Shown one piece after another: positions 1 through 5,926 of a DNA stretch of 5,926 nucleotides. The stretch comes from Prevotellaceae bacterium (lineage in GTDB: Bacteria; Bacteroidota; Bacteroidia; Bacteroidales; Bacteroidaceae): the NCBI GenBank assembly GCA_022508685.1, contig JAFLUS010000135.1:1-5926 (forward strand), in the 5' to 3' direction. A program made the translations under genes and the position numbers. Position 1 is the stretch's first letter; every line of letters starts with the position of its first letter. Under the pieces are notes generated by a model that saw only the letters and a program-made list of their open reading frames with translations, searched no databases and was not told the origin of the DNA.

Positions 1-269
1 TTGTCGGGATTGGTCTCCATGATGTCTGCCATGTATGCCCACCAGCGTTGGGTGATGGCGTCGGCGTGCATGTCTTGGCTGCTTTGTTCGCCGTCGATTT
101 CTTGGTAGCCGAAGAGGATGTTGGTGTCGCGGTCCCAGTAGATGCTGTAGTTGCGGACGCCGGCGTCGCGGAGTTGCTGCTGGAGTTCGGGCCAGAGGGC
201 GGCGTGGCGACGTTCGTATTCGTCTTCGCAGCCGGGACGGAGGTACATTTTGAATGCAAATCGTTTCAT
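1..269 (-). CDS. rhaM: L-rhamnose mutarotase RhaM, 3' end cut by window edge
   Basis: This gene encodes the cytoplasmic enzyme that interconverts the alpha and beta anomers of L-rhamnose, which helps feed rhamnose isomerase in rhamnose catabolism. The 89 visible codons begin MKRFAFKMYLRPG and hold the family hallmarks: Y18 and H22 in the segment EYERRHAALWPEL, NYSIYWD at 40-46, NILFGYQEI at 50-58, and QRWWAYMADIM at 74-84 ending in NPD. The E. coli protein, as I recall it, aligns without gaps over this stretch and has 104 residues, so about 15 residues are missing beyond base 1. The ATG at 269-267 is the only start that gives the usual N-terminus. No Shine-Dalgarno sequence precedes it, which is normal for Bacteroidetes. 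It lies 67 bases downstream of serB on the same strand and could be read through from it. Its functional partners (rhamnose isomerase, kinase, aldolase) are not in the window. Confidence 0.93.
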   Translation of the reverse strand, partial: MKRFAFKMYLRPGCEDEYERRHAALWPELQQQLRDAGVRNYSIYWDRDTNILFGYQEIDGEQSSQDMHADAITQRWWAYMADIMETNPD

Positions 270-336
270 GGGAGTGTGTGGTTGGCTTATTATATATATA
301 AGGTATGGATTGAGGGATATACGGGATGATGTTGTT

Positions 337-1578
337 TTAGTTTCCCTGTGCTTTTTCGTTGAGGTAGGAGTCTTTGAAGCCGAGGAAGTAGAGTACGCCG
401 TCGAGCCCGATGGTGTTGATGCTCTGTTCGGCGGTGGCTGCGACGCGTGGCTTGGCGTGGAAGGCGATGCCGAGTCCGGCTTCGGAGAGCATCGGCAGGT
501 CGTTGGCTCCGTCGCCGACGGCGATGGTCTGTGCGATGTCTACCTTCTCCACTTGTGCGATGAGGCGCAGGAGTTCGGCCTTGCGTTTGCCGTCGACGAT
601 TTCGCCGACGTAGTTGCCGGTGAGTTTGCCGTTGGCATCGATTTCGAGTTCGTTGGCATAGACGAAGTCGATGCCCCAGCGTTTCTGCAGGTATTCGCCG
701 AAGTAGGTGAATCCGCCTGAAAGGATGGCGATTTTCATGCCGTAGCGTTTGAGGACGTACATCAGTCGGTCGGCTCCTTCGGTAATGGGAAGGTGCTCGG
801 CGATGTCGTGCATCACGCTTTCGTCGAGTCCGCGCAGGAGGGCGACGCGTTCCTTGAAACTTTCGCGGAAGTCTATTTCTCCGCGCATGGCTCGTTCGGT
901 GATGGCTTTGACTTGGTCGCCGACGCCGGCACGGATGGCAAGTTCGTCGATGACTTCGGTCTGGATGAGCGTGGAGTCCATATCGAAGCAGATGAGTCGG
1001 CGCATTCGGCGGAACATGTTGTCTTCCTGCATCGAGAAGTCCATGCCGCTGTGTGTGCTCATGTGCATGAGTGCGGCGTGCATGGCGTCGCGGTCGCGCG
1101 GTGTGCCTCGGACGGAGAATTCGATGCAGGCGCGCGTGTGCTTCATGGGGTTTTGTATGGATTCGCGTCCGGTGAGCCGTCGGATGGAGTCGATGTTCAT
1201 GCCTTGTTCGGCGAGCACCCGTGTGGCGGCTTCGATTTGTGCAGCCGAGAGTTTGCGTCCGAGCAGGGTGAGGATGTAGCGGTTCTTGCCTTGACGTCCG
1301 ACCCACGTTTCGTACTCTTCGTCGCTGACGGGGGCGAAACCGATGTTGACGCCGAGGGCGCTGGCCTTGAAGAGGAGTTCCTTCATCACCTGTCCCGAGT
1401 AGGTTTCGTCGATGCGGATGAGGATGCCGAGCGAGAGGGTGGAATGGATGTCGGCTTGTCCGATGTCGAGAATCTGTGCGTCGTAGGTGGCGAGGATTTC
1501 CATGATGCCGGCAGTGAGTCCGGGGCGGTCTTGTCCTGTGATGCGGATGAGTATCTGTTCGAATTTCTTGTTGTCCAT
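337..1578 (-). CDS. serB: Phosphoserine phosphatase SerB with two N-terminal ACT domains
   Basis: This 413-residue cytoplasmic enzyme hydrolyses O-phospho-L-serine to L-serine, the last step of the phosphorylated serine pathway. The N-terminal half carries two ACT domains. The first is about residues 7-78, with ILIRITGQDRPGLTAGI and an ILDIGQADIH strand. The second is about 94-175, starting RYILTLLGRKLSAAQI. The HAD phosphatase domain fills about 193-405. It shows motif I DMDST at 199-203 (nucleophile D199, acid/base D201), motif II with S287 in ILSGGF, and motif III/IV with GDGANDLPML, where D356 and D360 should bind magnesium. E. coli SerB has about 322 residues; the longer double-ACT form is the usual one in Bacteroidetes. 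The reading frame stays open upstream to an ATG at 1668, but I chose the ATG at 1578 for two reasons. It begins just before the ACT domain, and a promoter-like motif at 1605-1612 lies between the two ATGs. ACT domains usually bind amino acids, so serine feedback is possible but is inferred. Confidence 0.95.
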   Translation of the reverse strand: MDNKKFEQILIRITGQDRPGLTAGIMEILATYDAQILDIGQADIHSTLSLGILIRIDETYSGQVMKELLFKASALGVNIGFAPVSDEEYETWVGRQGKNRYILTLLGRKLSAAQIEAATRVLAEQGMNIDSIRRLTGRESIQNPMKHTRACIEFSVRGTPRDRDAMHAALMHMSTHSGMDFSMQEDNMFRRMRRLICFDMDSTLIQTEVIDELAIRAGVGDQVKAITERAMRGEIDFRESFKERVALLRGLDESVMHDIAEHLPITEGADRLMYVLKRYGMKIAILSGGFTYFGEYLQKRWGIDFVYANELEIDANGKLTGNYVGEIVDGKRKAELLRLIAQVEKVDIAQTIAVGDGANDLPMLSEAGLGIAFHAKPRVAATAEQSINTIGLDGVLYFLGFKDSYLNEKAQGN

Positions 1579-1604
1579 AGTTGCGTGGGGTTGGTTAGTA
1601 TGTG

Positions 1605-1612
1605 CAAAGATA
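1605..1612 (-). promoter_or_regulatory. Promoter -7 element for serB
   Basis: Read on the minus strand this is TATCTTTG, a full match to the Bacteroidetes -7 consensus TAnnTTTG. It sits 26 bases upstream of the serB ATG, so a transcript would have a leader of about 20 bases. No TTTG is present at the expected -33 position (about 1632-1635 reads GCGA), so only half of the promoter is supported. Confidence 0.5.
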
Positions 1613-1676
1613 ATTGTTTTTCTTTGAATTGTCGCGGATGTGGCTGCAAATTTTTTCTTTGTCCGCATTCCAAAGT

Positions 1677-1760
1677 TTATTCCACAATGTGGATTACTTA
1701 TTCCACAGTGCGGATTAGTTATTCCACAGCGTGGAATAGTTGTTCCACGCTGTGGAATAA
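1677..1760. repeat. Four tandem 21-bp palindromic units
   Basis: Four units of exactly 21 bp abut each other at 1677-1697, 1698-1718, 1719-1739 and 1740-1760. The shared pattern is TTATTCCAC, three variable bases, then GTGGAATA plus one base. Each unit is an inverted repeat. Unit 3 is perfect, with 8-base arms TATTCCAC and GTGGAATA around AGC. Units 1 and 2 end GGATTA instead of GGAATA, unit 2 has GCGGA for GTGGA, and unit 4 starts TTGTT. Unit 2 can still pair as minus-strand RNA, and unit 4 as plus-strand RNA, through G-U pairs. The 21-bp period equals two turns of B-DNA, so all dyads face the same side of the helix. AAAGTTT flanks the array on both sides (1672-1678 and 1759-1765). It could be a protein-binding array, a structured RNA element or a dispersed intergenic repeat; the sequence alone does not decide. 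Confidence 0.9.
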
Positions 1761-1763
1761 AGT

Positions 1764-1783
1764 TTCCTGTGCGAATGCAGGAA
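1764..1783. repeat. Short hairpin next to the palindrome array
   Basis: TTCCTG at 1764-1769 is matched by CAGGAA at 1778-1783. As plus-strand RNA the stem can extend by two G-U pairs to eight pairs closed by a CGAA tetraloop. It begins three bases after the last 21-bp unit and differs from it in sequence. The following bases (GTTTGTTTCG) are T-rich but interrupted, so a terminator call is weak. Confidence 0.5.
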
Positions 1784-1924
1784 GTTTGTTTCGCGCTGCC
1801 GAGATGTTTGTTCTCCGATGCTGCGAACTTGTTTCTTCACCGCAATTTAAGATATTTTAGCATAATATGACAAATTTAGTGCATACTTTTTGGCAGATTG
1901 TCGCATTTTGACACAAAACGGAGC

Positions 1925-1932
1925 GAACTTTG
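1925..1932 (+). promoter_or_regulatory. Possible -7 element for the small membrane-protein gene
   Basis: GAACTTTG differs from the Bacteroidetes consensus TAnnTTTG by one of the six fixed bases. A TTTG lies upstream at 1907-1910, but the gap is 14 bases rather than about 19, so the -33 match is poor. A start here would give a leader of about 50 bases before the ATG at 1989. Confidence 0.3.
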
Positions 1933-1980
1933 CAGTCGAAAATCTTACTCTATTTGTTTAACCTTATTATATAAAAGGAA

Positions 1981-1985
1981 AAGGA
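1981..1985 (+). promoter_or_regulatory. Shine-Dalgarno sequence of the small membrane-protein gene
   Basis: AAGGA lies three bases before the ATG at 1989, and a second AAAGGAA sits just upstream at 1974-1980 in an A-rich context. It fixes the start of a small gene that would otherwise be doubtful. No other gene start in the window has such a site. Confidence 0.6.
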
Positions 1986-1988
1986 CGT

Positions 1989-2279
1989 ATGAAACGAATG
2001 ATGACGATGTCGGCACGCAGCACTTTCGGTGTGGCTGCCGTGGTGGCTGCAGTTCGCAGTTATTTGGAAACGACGATGGAATCGGTTGCCGGAGTGTTTT
2101 CGGCGATATTGGAAGAGGAAGTGACCCCGCGTCAGGCGCGTTGCCTGCTGAATGCGGCATTGGCGCTGACGACGTGTCTGCTGTGCGCCGCGCTGCCGTT
2201 GGTGCTGCGGTTTGCCGCCTTTGCGTGGCTGTTCAGCGCGTTGCGAAATTGCCGACGCGCGGGATTGGGCGAAGCCTGA
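1989..2279 (+). CDS. Small hydrophobic protein of unknown function
   Basis: I do not recognise a named function for this 96-residue protein. The N-terminus is basic (MKRMMTMSAR) and is followed by a mildly hydrophobic stretch at 12-22. A polar middle segment with an acidic cluster (ILEEEVTPRQAR, 40-51) leads into a strongly hydrophobic region at about 52-85, broken only by P70 and R74. That region could be one long or two short membrane segments, and the tail is basic (RNCRRAGLGEA). The pattern of ILEEE, then PRQ.R.LLNA, then a hydrophobic block ending in a W.F.AL...CRRAGLG-like tail resembles small uncharacterised Bacteroidales proteins I remember, but I cannot name a family. A Shine-Dalgarno sequence at 1981-1985 supports the start. 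It lies 147 bases before leuA on the same strand, but leuA has its own promoter, so a functional link is unproven. An alternative frame over the same bases (1898-2284) lacks such support. Confidence 0.68.
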   Translation: MKRMMTMSARSTFGVAAVVAAVRSYLETTMESVAGVFSAILEEEVTPRQARCLLNAALALTTCLLCAALPLVLRFAAFAWLFSALRNCRRAGLGEA

Positions 2280-2302
2280 GGTGAGTTTTCATTTTGGAGG
2301 GG

Positions 2303-2348
2303 CGAAAGGGCGATTTCGTGCCATGTCGTAAGCAAAAAGGGCGTTTTT
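2303..2348. promoter_or_regulatory. Pair of related dyads upstream of the leuA promoter, candidate regulator sites
   Basis: Two similar sequences occur here: AAAGGGCG followed by ATTTCGT (from 2305) and AAAGGGCG followed by TTTTTCGT (from 2336). Each is also a dyad around GGGCG. The first has arms CGAAA and TTTCG (2303-2318) and the second has arms AAAAA and TTTTT (2334-2348). Their centres are about 30.5 bp apart, close to three helical turns, at roughly -87 and -57 from the predicted leuA start. This fits a pair of sites for one regulator. It remains inference, since no regulator gene is in the window. Confidence 0.35.
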
Positions 2349-2360
2349 CGTTCTTGTCTT

Positions 2361-2391
2361 TTTGGTTTTCTGCCGAAAATGCGTAAATTTG
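2361..2391 (+). promoter_or_regulatory. Promoter of the leuACD operon
   Basis: TTTG at 2361-2364 and TAAATTTG at 2384-2391 are separated by exactly 19 bases, a complete match to the Bacteroidetes housekeeping promoter (-33 TTTG, -7 TAnnTTTG). Transcription should begin near 2397-2399, giving a leader of about 30 bases before leuA. That leader has no room for an attenuator peptide, T-box or riboswitch, so control is more likely at initiation or by feedback on LeuA. Confidence 0.8.
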
Positions 2392-2426
2392 CAACTTCAC
2401 ACGCATGTAAAACAGAAAATCGGAAT

Positions 2427-3920
2427 ATGGACAGACTGTATATTTTTGACACGACGCTGCGCGACGGCGAGCAAGTGCCCGGATGCCAACTCAACACGGT
2501 GGAGAAGATTCAGGTGGCGAAGCAGTTGGAGTTGCTCGGAGTGGACGTCATCGAGGCGGGCTTTCCCGTGTCGAGCCCGGGCGACTTCAACAGTGTGATT
2601 GAAATATCGCGGGCAGTGACGTGGCCCACTATCTGTGCACTGACGCGGGCTGTGGAGCGCGACATCGACGTGGCAGCCGAGGCGTTGCAGTACGCCAAGC
2701 GCAAACGCATTCACACGGGTATCGGGACGAGCGATTCGCACATCAAATATAAGTTCAACTCCACGCGCGAGGAAATCATCGAACGCGCCGTGCGTGCCGT
2801 GAAGTATGCGCGTCGCTATGTGGACGACGTCGAATTCTATGCCGAGGATGCCGGCCGCACGGACAACGACTATCTGGCGCGAGTGGTGGAGGCAGTGATT
2901 AAGGCGGGTGCCACGGTGGTGAACATTCCCGACACGACGGGCTACTGTCTGCCGCAGGAGTATGGCGAGAAAATCAAGTGGCTGTGCAACCACGTTGCCG
3001 GCATCGAGCACGCCGTCATCTCCACCCATTGCCACAACGACCTCGGCATGGCGACGGCAAACACGGTGAGCGGCGTGATGAACGGTGCACGGCAGGTGGA
3101 AGTCACCATCAACGGCATCGGCGAACGTGCGGGAAACACGTCGCTCGAGGAAGTGGCGATGATTTTGAAATGCCACAAGGGACTGGAGATTGAGACGAAC
3201 ATCAACACGACAAAAATCTATCCCACGAGCCGCATGGTGTCGAGCCTGATGAACATGCCCGTGCAGCCCAACAAAGCGATTGTGGGCAAGAATGCCTTCG
3301 CCCACTCGAGCGGCATTCATCAGGACGGCGTGCTGAAGAACGTGCAGACGTATGAAATCATCGACCCTCACGACGTGGGCATCGACGACAACGCCATCGT
3401 GCTGACGGCACGCAGCGGACGGGCGGCACTCAAGAGCCGGCTGACGGCACTCGGCGTGAAGTTGGAGCAGGAGCAACTGGACAAAGTATATGAATCCTTC
3501 CTCAAACTTGCCGACAAGAAGAAGGACATCAACGACGACGACATCCTGCTGCTGGCAGGTGCCGACCGCACACAGAACCACCGCATCAAACTGGACTACC
3601 TGCAAGTGACGAGCGGTGTGGGCGTGAAGGCGGTGGCGAGCCTCGGGCTCAACATTTCGGGCGAAAAGTTCGAAGCCTGCGCCAGCGGAAACGGCCCGGT
3701 GGACGCTGCCATCAAGGCGTTGAAGAAAATCGTCAACCGCACCATGACGCTCAAGGAATTTACTATCCAAGCCATATCGAAAGGGTCGGACGATATGGGA
3801 AAAGTGCACATGCAGGTGGAATACGACCACCACACCTACTACGGCTTCGGTGCGAACACCGACATCATCGCCGCCAGCGTGGAGGCATACATCGACTGTA
3901 TCAACAAATTCAAACTGTAG
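2427..3920 (+). CDS. leuA: 2-isopropylmalate synthase LeuA
   Basis: This enzyme commits carbon to leucine synthesis by condensing acetyl-CoA with 2-oxoisovalerate to give 2-isopropylmalate. It is a cytoplasmic, metal-dependent protein. At 497 residues it has the length of the full-size bacterial form. The N-terminal HMGL-like barrel begins [17 protein letters not shown], with R12, D13 and E15 in the active site. [11 protein letters not shown] follows at 199-209, where H201 and H203 are metal ligands. NGIGERAGN at 229-237 ends in the expected metal-binding Asn, and [13 protein letters not shown] comes after it. The last ~110 residues (from about 385, including [10 protein letters not shown] and [10 protein letters not shown]) form the LeuA dimer/regulatory domain that binds leucine in this family, so feedback inhibition is likely. 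The frame is open to an ATG at 2379, but that codon lies upstream of the -7 element and would not be transcribed from this promoter. The ATG at 2427 gives the usual N-terminus. A homocitrate or citramalate synthase is possible but less likely given leuC and leuD next to it. Confidence 0.96.
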   Translation: MDRLYIFDTTLRDGEQVPGCQLNTVEKIQVAKQLELLGVDVIEAGFPVSSPGDFNSVIEISRAVTWPTICALTRAVERDIDVAAEALQYAKRKRIHTGIGTSDSHIKYKFNSTREEIIERAVRAVKYARRYVDDVEFYAEDAGRTDNDYLARVVEAVIKAGATVVNIPDTTGYCLPQEYGEKIKWLCNHVAGIEHAVISTHCHNDLGMATANTVSGVMNGARQVEVTINGIGERAGNTSLEEVAMILKCHKGLEIETNINTTKIYPTSRMVSSLMNMPVQPNKAIVGKNAFAHSSGIHQDGVLKNVQTYEIIDPHDVGIDDNAIVLTARSGRAALKSRLTALGVKLEQEQLDKVYESFLKLADKKKDINDDDILLLAGADRTQNHRIKLDYLQVTSGVGVKAVASLGLNISGEKFEACASGNGPVDAAIKALKKIVNRTMTLKEFTIQAISKGSDDMGKVHMQVEYDHHTYYGFGANTDIIAASVEAYIDCINKFKL

Positions 3921-3924
3921 AACC

Positions 3925-5319
3925 ATGAAAACGCTCTTTGACAAAATATGGGACGCGCACGTCGTGCAGAACGTGGACGACGGCCCCACACAACTGTATA
4001 TCGACCGGCTCTATTGCCACGAAGTGACCTCGCCGCAAGCCTTCGAAGGCATGCGCAACCGCGGTCTGCGCTGCCTGCGTCCGCAACAGATTTTCTGCAT
4101 GCCCGACCACAACACGCCGACGCACGACCAAGACAAACCCATTGCCGACCCCGTGGGCAGACTGCAGGTCGACACGTTGGCGCAGAACGCGCAGGAGTTT
4201 GGACTGACCCACTTCGGAATGATGAACCCGCGCAACGGCATCATCCACGTCGTCGGCCCCGAACGCGGACTCTCCCTCCCCGGCATGACGATAGTCTGCG
4301 GCGACTCCCACACGTCGACCCACGGCGCAATGGGTGCCGTAGCCTTCGGCATCGGGACGAGCGAAGTGGAAATGGTGCTTGCCTCCCAATGCATCTTGCA
4401 GCAGAAGCCCAAGTCGATGCGCATCACCATCAACGGCCAGTTGGGCTGGGCAGTCACCGCCAAGGATGTGGCGCTCTACCTGATGTCGAAACTGACGACG
4501 AGCGGTGCGACCGGCTATTTTGTTGAATACGCAGGCGACGCCGTCCGCAACCTCACGATGGAAGGTCGGCTCACGCTGTGCAACCTCTCGATTGAGATGG
4601 GTGCACGCGGTGGCTTCATCGCACCCGACGAAAAGACCTTTGCCTACATCAAGGGACGCGAATATGCACCGAAAGGCGAAGAATGGGACAAGGCACTGGC
4701 ATACTGGCGAACGCTGAAGACCGACGAAGGGGCTGTGTTCGACAAGGAACTGACGTTCCAAGCCGAAGACATCGAACCGATGGTGACCTATGGCACCAAC
4801 CCCGGTATGGGCATGGGCATCACGCAGTCCATTCCGTCGCTCGACACGGTGGACGCAGCCGGACAGCCGTCATTCCTCAAGTCGCTCGAGTATATGGGCT
4901 TCCGCCCCGGCGAGAAATTGACAGGCAAGTCCGTGGACTACGTCTTTCTGGGTGCCTGCACCAACGGCCGCATCGAGGATTTCCGCGCATTTGCCGCATT
5001 GGTGAAGGGAAAGAAGAAAGCCGCCAACGTGACGGCGTGGTTAGTACCCGGTTCGTGGATGGTGCTGCAGCAAATCCATGACGAAGGACTCGACAAGGTG
5101 CTCGAAGCCGCAGGTTTTGCCATTCGTCAGCCCGGCTGCTCCGCATGTCTGGCGATGAACGACGACAAGGTTCCCGCAGGCAAACTCGCCGTCAGCACCT
5201 CCAACCGCAACTTTGAAGGTCGGCAAGGTCAGGGTGCACGCACCATCCTCGCCAGTCCGCTCGTTGCTGCAGCCGCAGCCGTGACGGGCGTAGTGACCGA
5301 CCCGCGCATACTGATGTGA
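3925..5319 (+). CDS. leuC: 3-isopropylmalate dehydratase large subunit LeuC
   Basis: This is the iron-sulfur subunit of isopropylmalate isomerase, which with LeuD converts 2-isopropylmalate to 3-isopropylmalate through a dehydrated intermediate. The 464 residues match the family length. They start [14 protein letters not shown] and include [23 protein letters not shown] and [12 protein letters not shown] in the aconitase fold. The three cysteines that hold the [4Fe-4S] cluster are C345 in LGACTNGR plus C405 and C408 in PGCSAC. The C-terminus has [11 protein letters not shown] and ends near [10 protein letters not shown]. The frame runs upstream into leuA as far as 3850, but the ATG at 3925 gives the standard N-terminus. 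It lies four bases after the leuA stop, which implies translational coupling, since no Shine-Dalgarno sequence is present. The pairing with leuA and leuD marks it as the leucine enzyme rather than aconitase or homoaconitase. Confidence 0.97.
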   Translation: MKTLFDKIWDAHVVQNVDDGPTQLYIDRLYCHEVTSPQAFEGMRNRGLRCLRPQQIFCMPDHNTPTHDQDKPIADPVGRLQVDTLAQNAQEFGLTHFGMMNPRNGIIHVVGPERGLSLPGMTIVCGDSHTSTHGAMGAVAFGIGTSEVEMVLASQCILQQKPKSMRITINGQLGWAVTAKDVALYLMSKLTTSGATGYFVEYAGDAVRNLTMEGRLTLCNLSIEMGARGGFIAPDEKTFAYIKGREYAPKGEEWDKALAYWRTLKTDEGAVFDKELTFQAEDIEPMVTYGTNPGMGMGITQSIPSLDTVDAAGQPSFLKSLEYMGFRPGEKLTGKSVDYVFLGACTNGRIEDFRAFAALVKGKKKAANVTAWLVPGSWMVLQQIHDEGLDKVLEAAGFAIRQPGCSACLAMNDDKVPAGKLAVSTSNRNFEGRQGQGARTILASPLVAAAAAVTGVVTDPRILM

Positions 5320-5345
5320 CACCACCCTTTCCGAACGAAACAAGC

Positions 5346-5926
5346 ATGAAACAGAAATTCGATATCATCCAATCCACCTGCGTGCCGCTCCCGTTGGAGA
5401 ATGTGGATACCGACCAAATCATTCCGGCACGTTTTCTGAAAGCAACGACGCGCGACGAAAAATTCTTCGGCGACAACCTGTTCCGCGATTGGCGCTACGA
5501 CAAGGACGGACAGCCTCGCCCCGACTTCGTGCTGAACAACCCGATGTACGGCGGCGAAATCCTCGTCGCAGGCAAGAACTTCGGCTGCGGTTCAAGCCGC
5601 GAGCACGCAGCGTGGGCACTTGCCGGCTATGGTTTCCGCGTCGTGATTTCGTCGTTTTTTGCCGATATTCACAAGAATAACGAACTGAACAACTTTGTCC
5701 TTCCCGTCGTCGTGAGCGAAGATTTCCTCGCCGAACTCTTCGCCAGCATTCAAGCAAATCCGAAGACCGAAGTGCGCGTGGACGTTCCGCAGCAGACCGT
5801 CACGAACTTGGCAACGAACCGCAGCGAGCATTTCGACATCAACGGCTATAAGAAGTATTGCCTGATGAATGCGCTCGACGACATCGATTTCCTTTTAGAA
5901 AACAAAGACAAGATAGAGGCGTATGA
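5346..5926 (+). CDS. leuD: 3-isopropylmalate dehydratase small subunit LeuD, last codons beyond the window
   Basis: This small subunit supplies the swivel domain that completes the isopropylmalate isomerase active site with LeuC. From the ATG at 5346 the frame is open for 193 codons to the window edge without a stop. LeuD proteins have about 200 residues, so only a few are missing. The start is MKQKFDIIQSTCVPLPLENV, followed directly by DTDQIIPARFL. Later come the hallmark GKNFGCGSSREHAAWAL and SSFFADI segments. The stretch after FFADI reads HKNNELNNFVLPV, where I recall many homologues having FxxN or FYGN-type residues; the Asn residues are kept. The gene starts 26 bases after the leuC stop, with no Shine-Dalgarno sequence and no terminator or promoter between, so it should be the third gene of the leuA operon. 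leuB is a likely next gene but is not visible. Confidence 0.95.
   Translation, partial: MKQKFDIIQSTCVPLPLENVDTDQIIPARFLKATTRDEKFFGDNLFRDWRYDKDGQPRPDFVLNNPMYGGEILVAGKNFGCGSSREHAAWALAGYGFRVVISSFFADIHKNNELNNFVLPVVVSEDFLAELFASIQANPKTEVRVDVPQQTVTNLATNRSEHFDINGYKKYCLMNALDDIDFLLENKDKIEAY

Larger units (their letters stand above)
1579..1988. other. 410-bp divergent intergenic region between serB and the small-protein gene
   Basis: The two flanking genes point away from each other, so this region should hold both promoters and any shared control sites. From left to right it contains the short serB leader and -7 motif (1605-1612), an array of four 21-bp palindromic units (1677-1760), a separate hairpin (1764-1783), an AT-rich stretch (about 1846-1890), a weak -7-like motif facing right (1925-1932) and a Shine-Dalgarno sequence (1981-1985). 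Reading frames crossing it are short and use the repeat as a meaningless heptapeptide, so I see no gene in it. A TAAATTTG match on the minus strand at 1878-1871 could start a longer serB transcript running through the array, but no -33 element accompanies it. Confidence 0.7.

Noticed and set aside
289..306. Promoter for rhaM in the TATATA run
   Set aside because: On the minus strand the nearest -7-like sequence is TACCTTAT, which lacks the TTTG ending, and no -33 TTTG sits upstream. Evidence is too weak to list.
1677..1760. Replication origin with DnaA boxes
   Set aside because: TTATTCCACA resembles the DnaA box TTATCCACA but has one extra T, so no true match exists. No dnaA, dnaN or partition genes are nearby.
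1677..1760. CRISPR array
   Set aside because: The units abut with no unique spacers, are only 21 bp long, and no cas genes are present.
793..1860. A 355-codon plus-strand open frame antisense to serB that runs into the intergenic repeats
   Set aside because: It opposes the SerB motifs, and its tail is a heptapeptide translation of the 21-bp array (21 is a multiple of three), so its openness is a by-product.
1640..1870. A 76-codon frame with a repeating IPQCG-like heptapeptide
   Set aside because: The peptide repeat only mirrors the 21-bp DNA palindromes, whose inverted symmetry is a DNA or RNA feature and not a protein one. No ribosome site precedes it.
2303..2348. Intrinsic terminator after the small membrane-protein gene
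   Set aside because: The two possible stems are short (five pairs), the better one is all A-T, and the T run belongs to the stem, so neither looks like a GC-rich terminator hairpin.
2397..3989. A 530-codon open frame antisense to the whole of leuA
   Set aside because: It lies opposite a gene with full family motifs, has no recognisable domain or start signals, and is rich in His, Val and Arg as expected from a mirrored GC-biased coding frame.
3910..4761. A 283-codon open frame antisense to the 5' part of leuC
   Set aside because: It is also a shadow of a well-supported gene, with no domain of its own and no promoter or ribosome site before it.

Overview
This window looks like chromosomal DNA from a member of the Bacteroidales, most likely a Prevotella-type organism. 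Three things point that way. The LeuA, LeuC, LeuD and double-ACT SerB proteins read like Bacteroidetes versions. The promoter-like motifs are of the Bacteroidetes kind (TTTG about 19 bases before TAnnTTTG). Most genes also lack a Shine-Dalgarno sequence. The taxon is inferred from remembered family sequences, not from a search.

Layout. On the minus strand, reading leftward from about 1600, lie serB (phosphoserine phosphatase with two N-terminal ACT domains, 1578 to 337) and then, after a 67-base gap, rhaM (L-rhamnose mutarotase, start at 269, 3' end cut by the window edge). On the plus strand lie a small unrecognised membrane-protein gene (1989-2279) and then a leucine operon: leuA (2427-3920), leuC (3925-5319) and leuD (5346 to the window edge, missing only its last codons). 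leuB is not in the window and would be expected downstream or elsewhere.

How the genes work together. LeuA condenses acetyl-CoA with 2-oxoisovalerate to 2-isopropylmalate. LeuC and LeuD together form the isomerase that turns this into 3-isopropylmalate. The three genes are tightly packed behind one convincing promoter (2361-2391), with a leader of only about 30 bases, too short for leader-peptide attenuation or a T-box. SerB makes the last step of serine synthesis and is divergent from the leucine genes. RhaM belongs to sugar catabolism and is probably linked to genes outside the window.

The non-coding part holds the least explained material. The 410-base divergent region between serB and the small gene contains four perfectly phased 21-bp palindromic units (1677-1760) followed directly by a separate hairpin (1764-1783). 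Just upstream of the leuA promoter are two related dyads built around GGGCG, centred about three helical turns apart, which could be regulator sites. I see no mobile element, CRISPR array, tRNA or rRNA. The window is mainly ordinary biosynthetic DNA, and I do not claim a new system in it.
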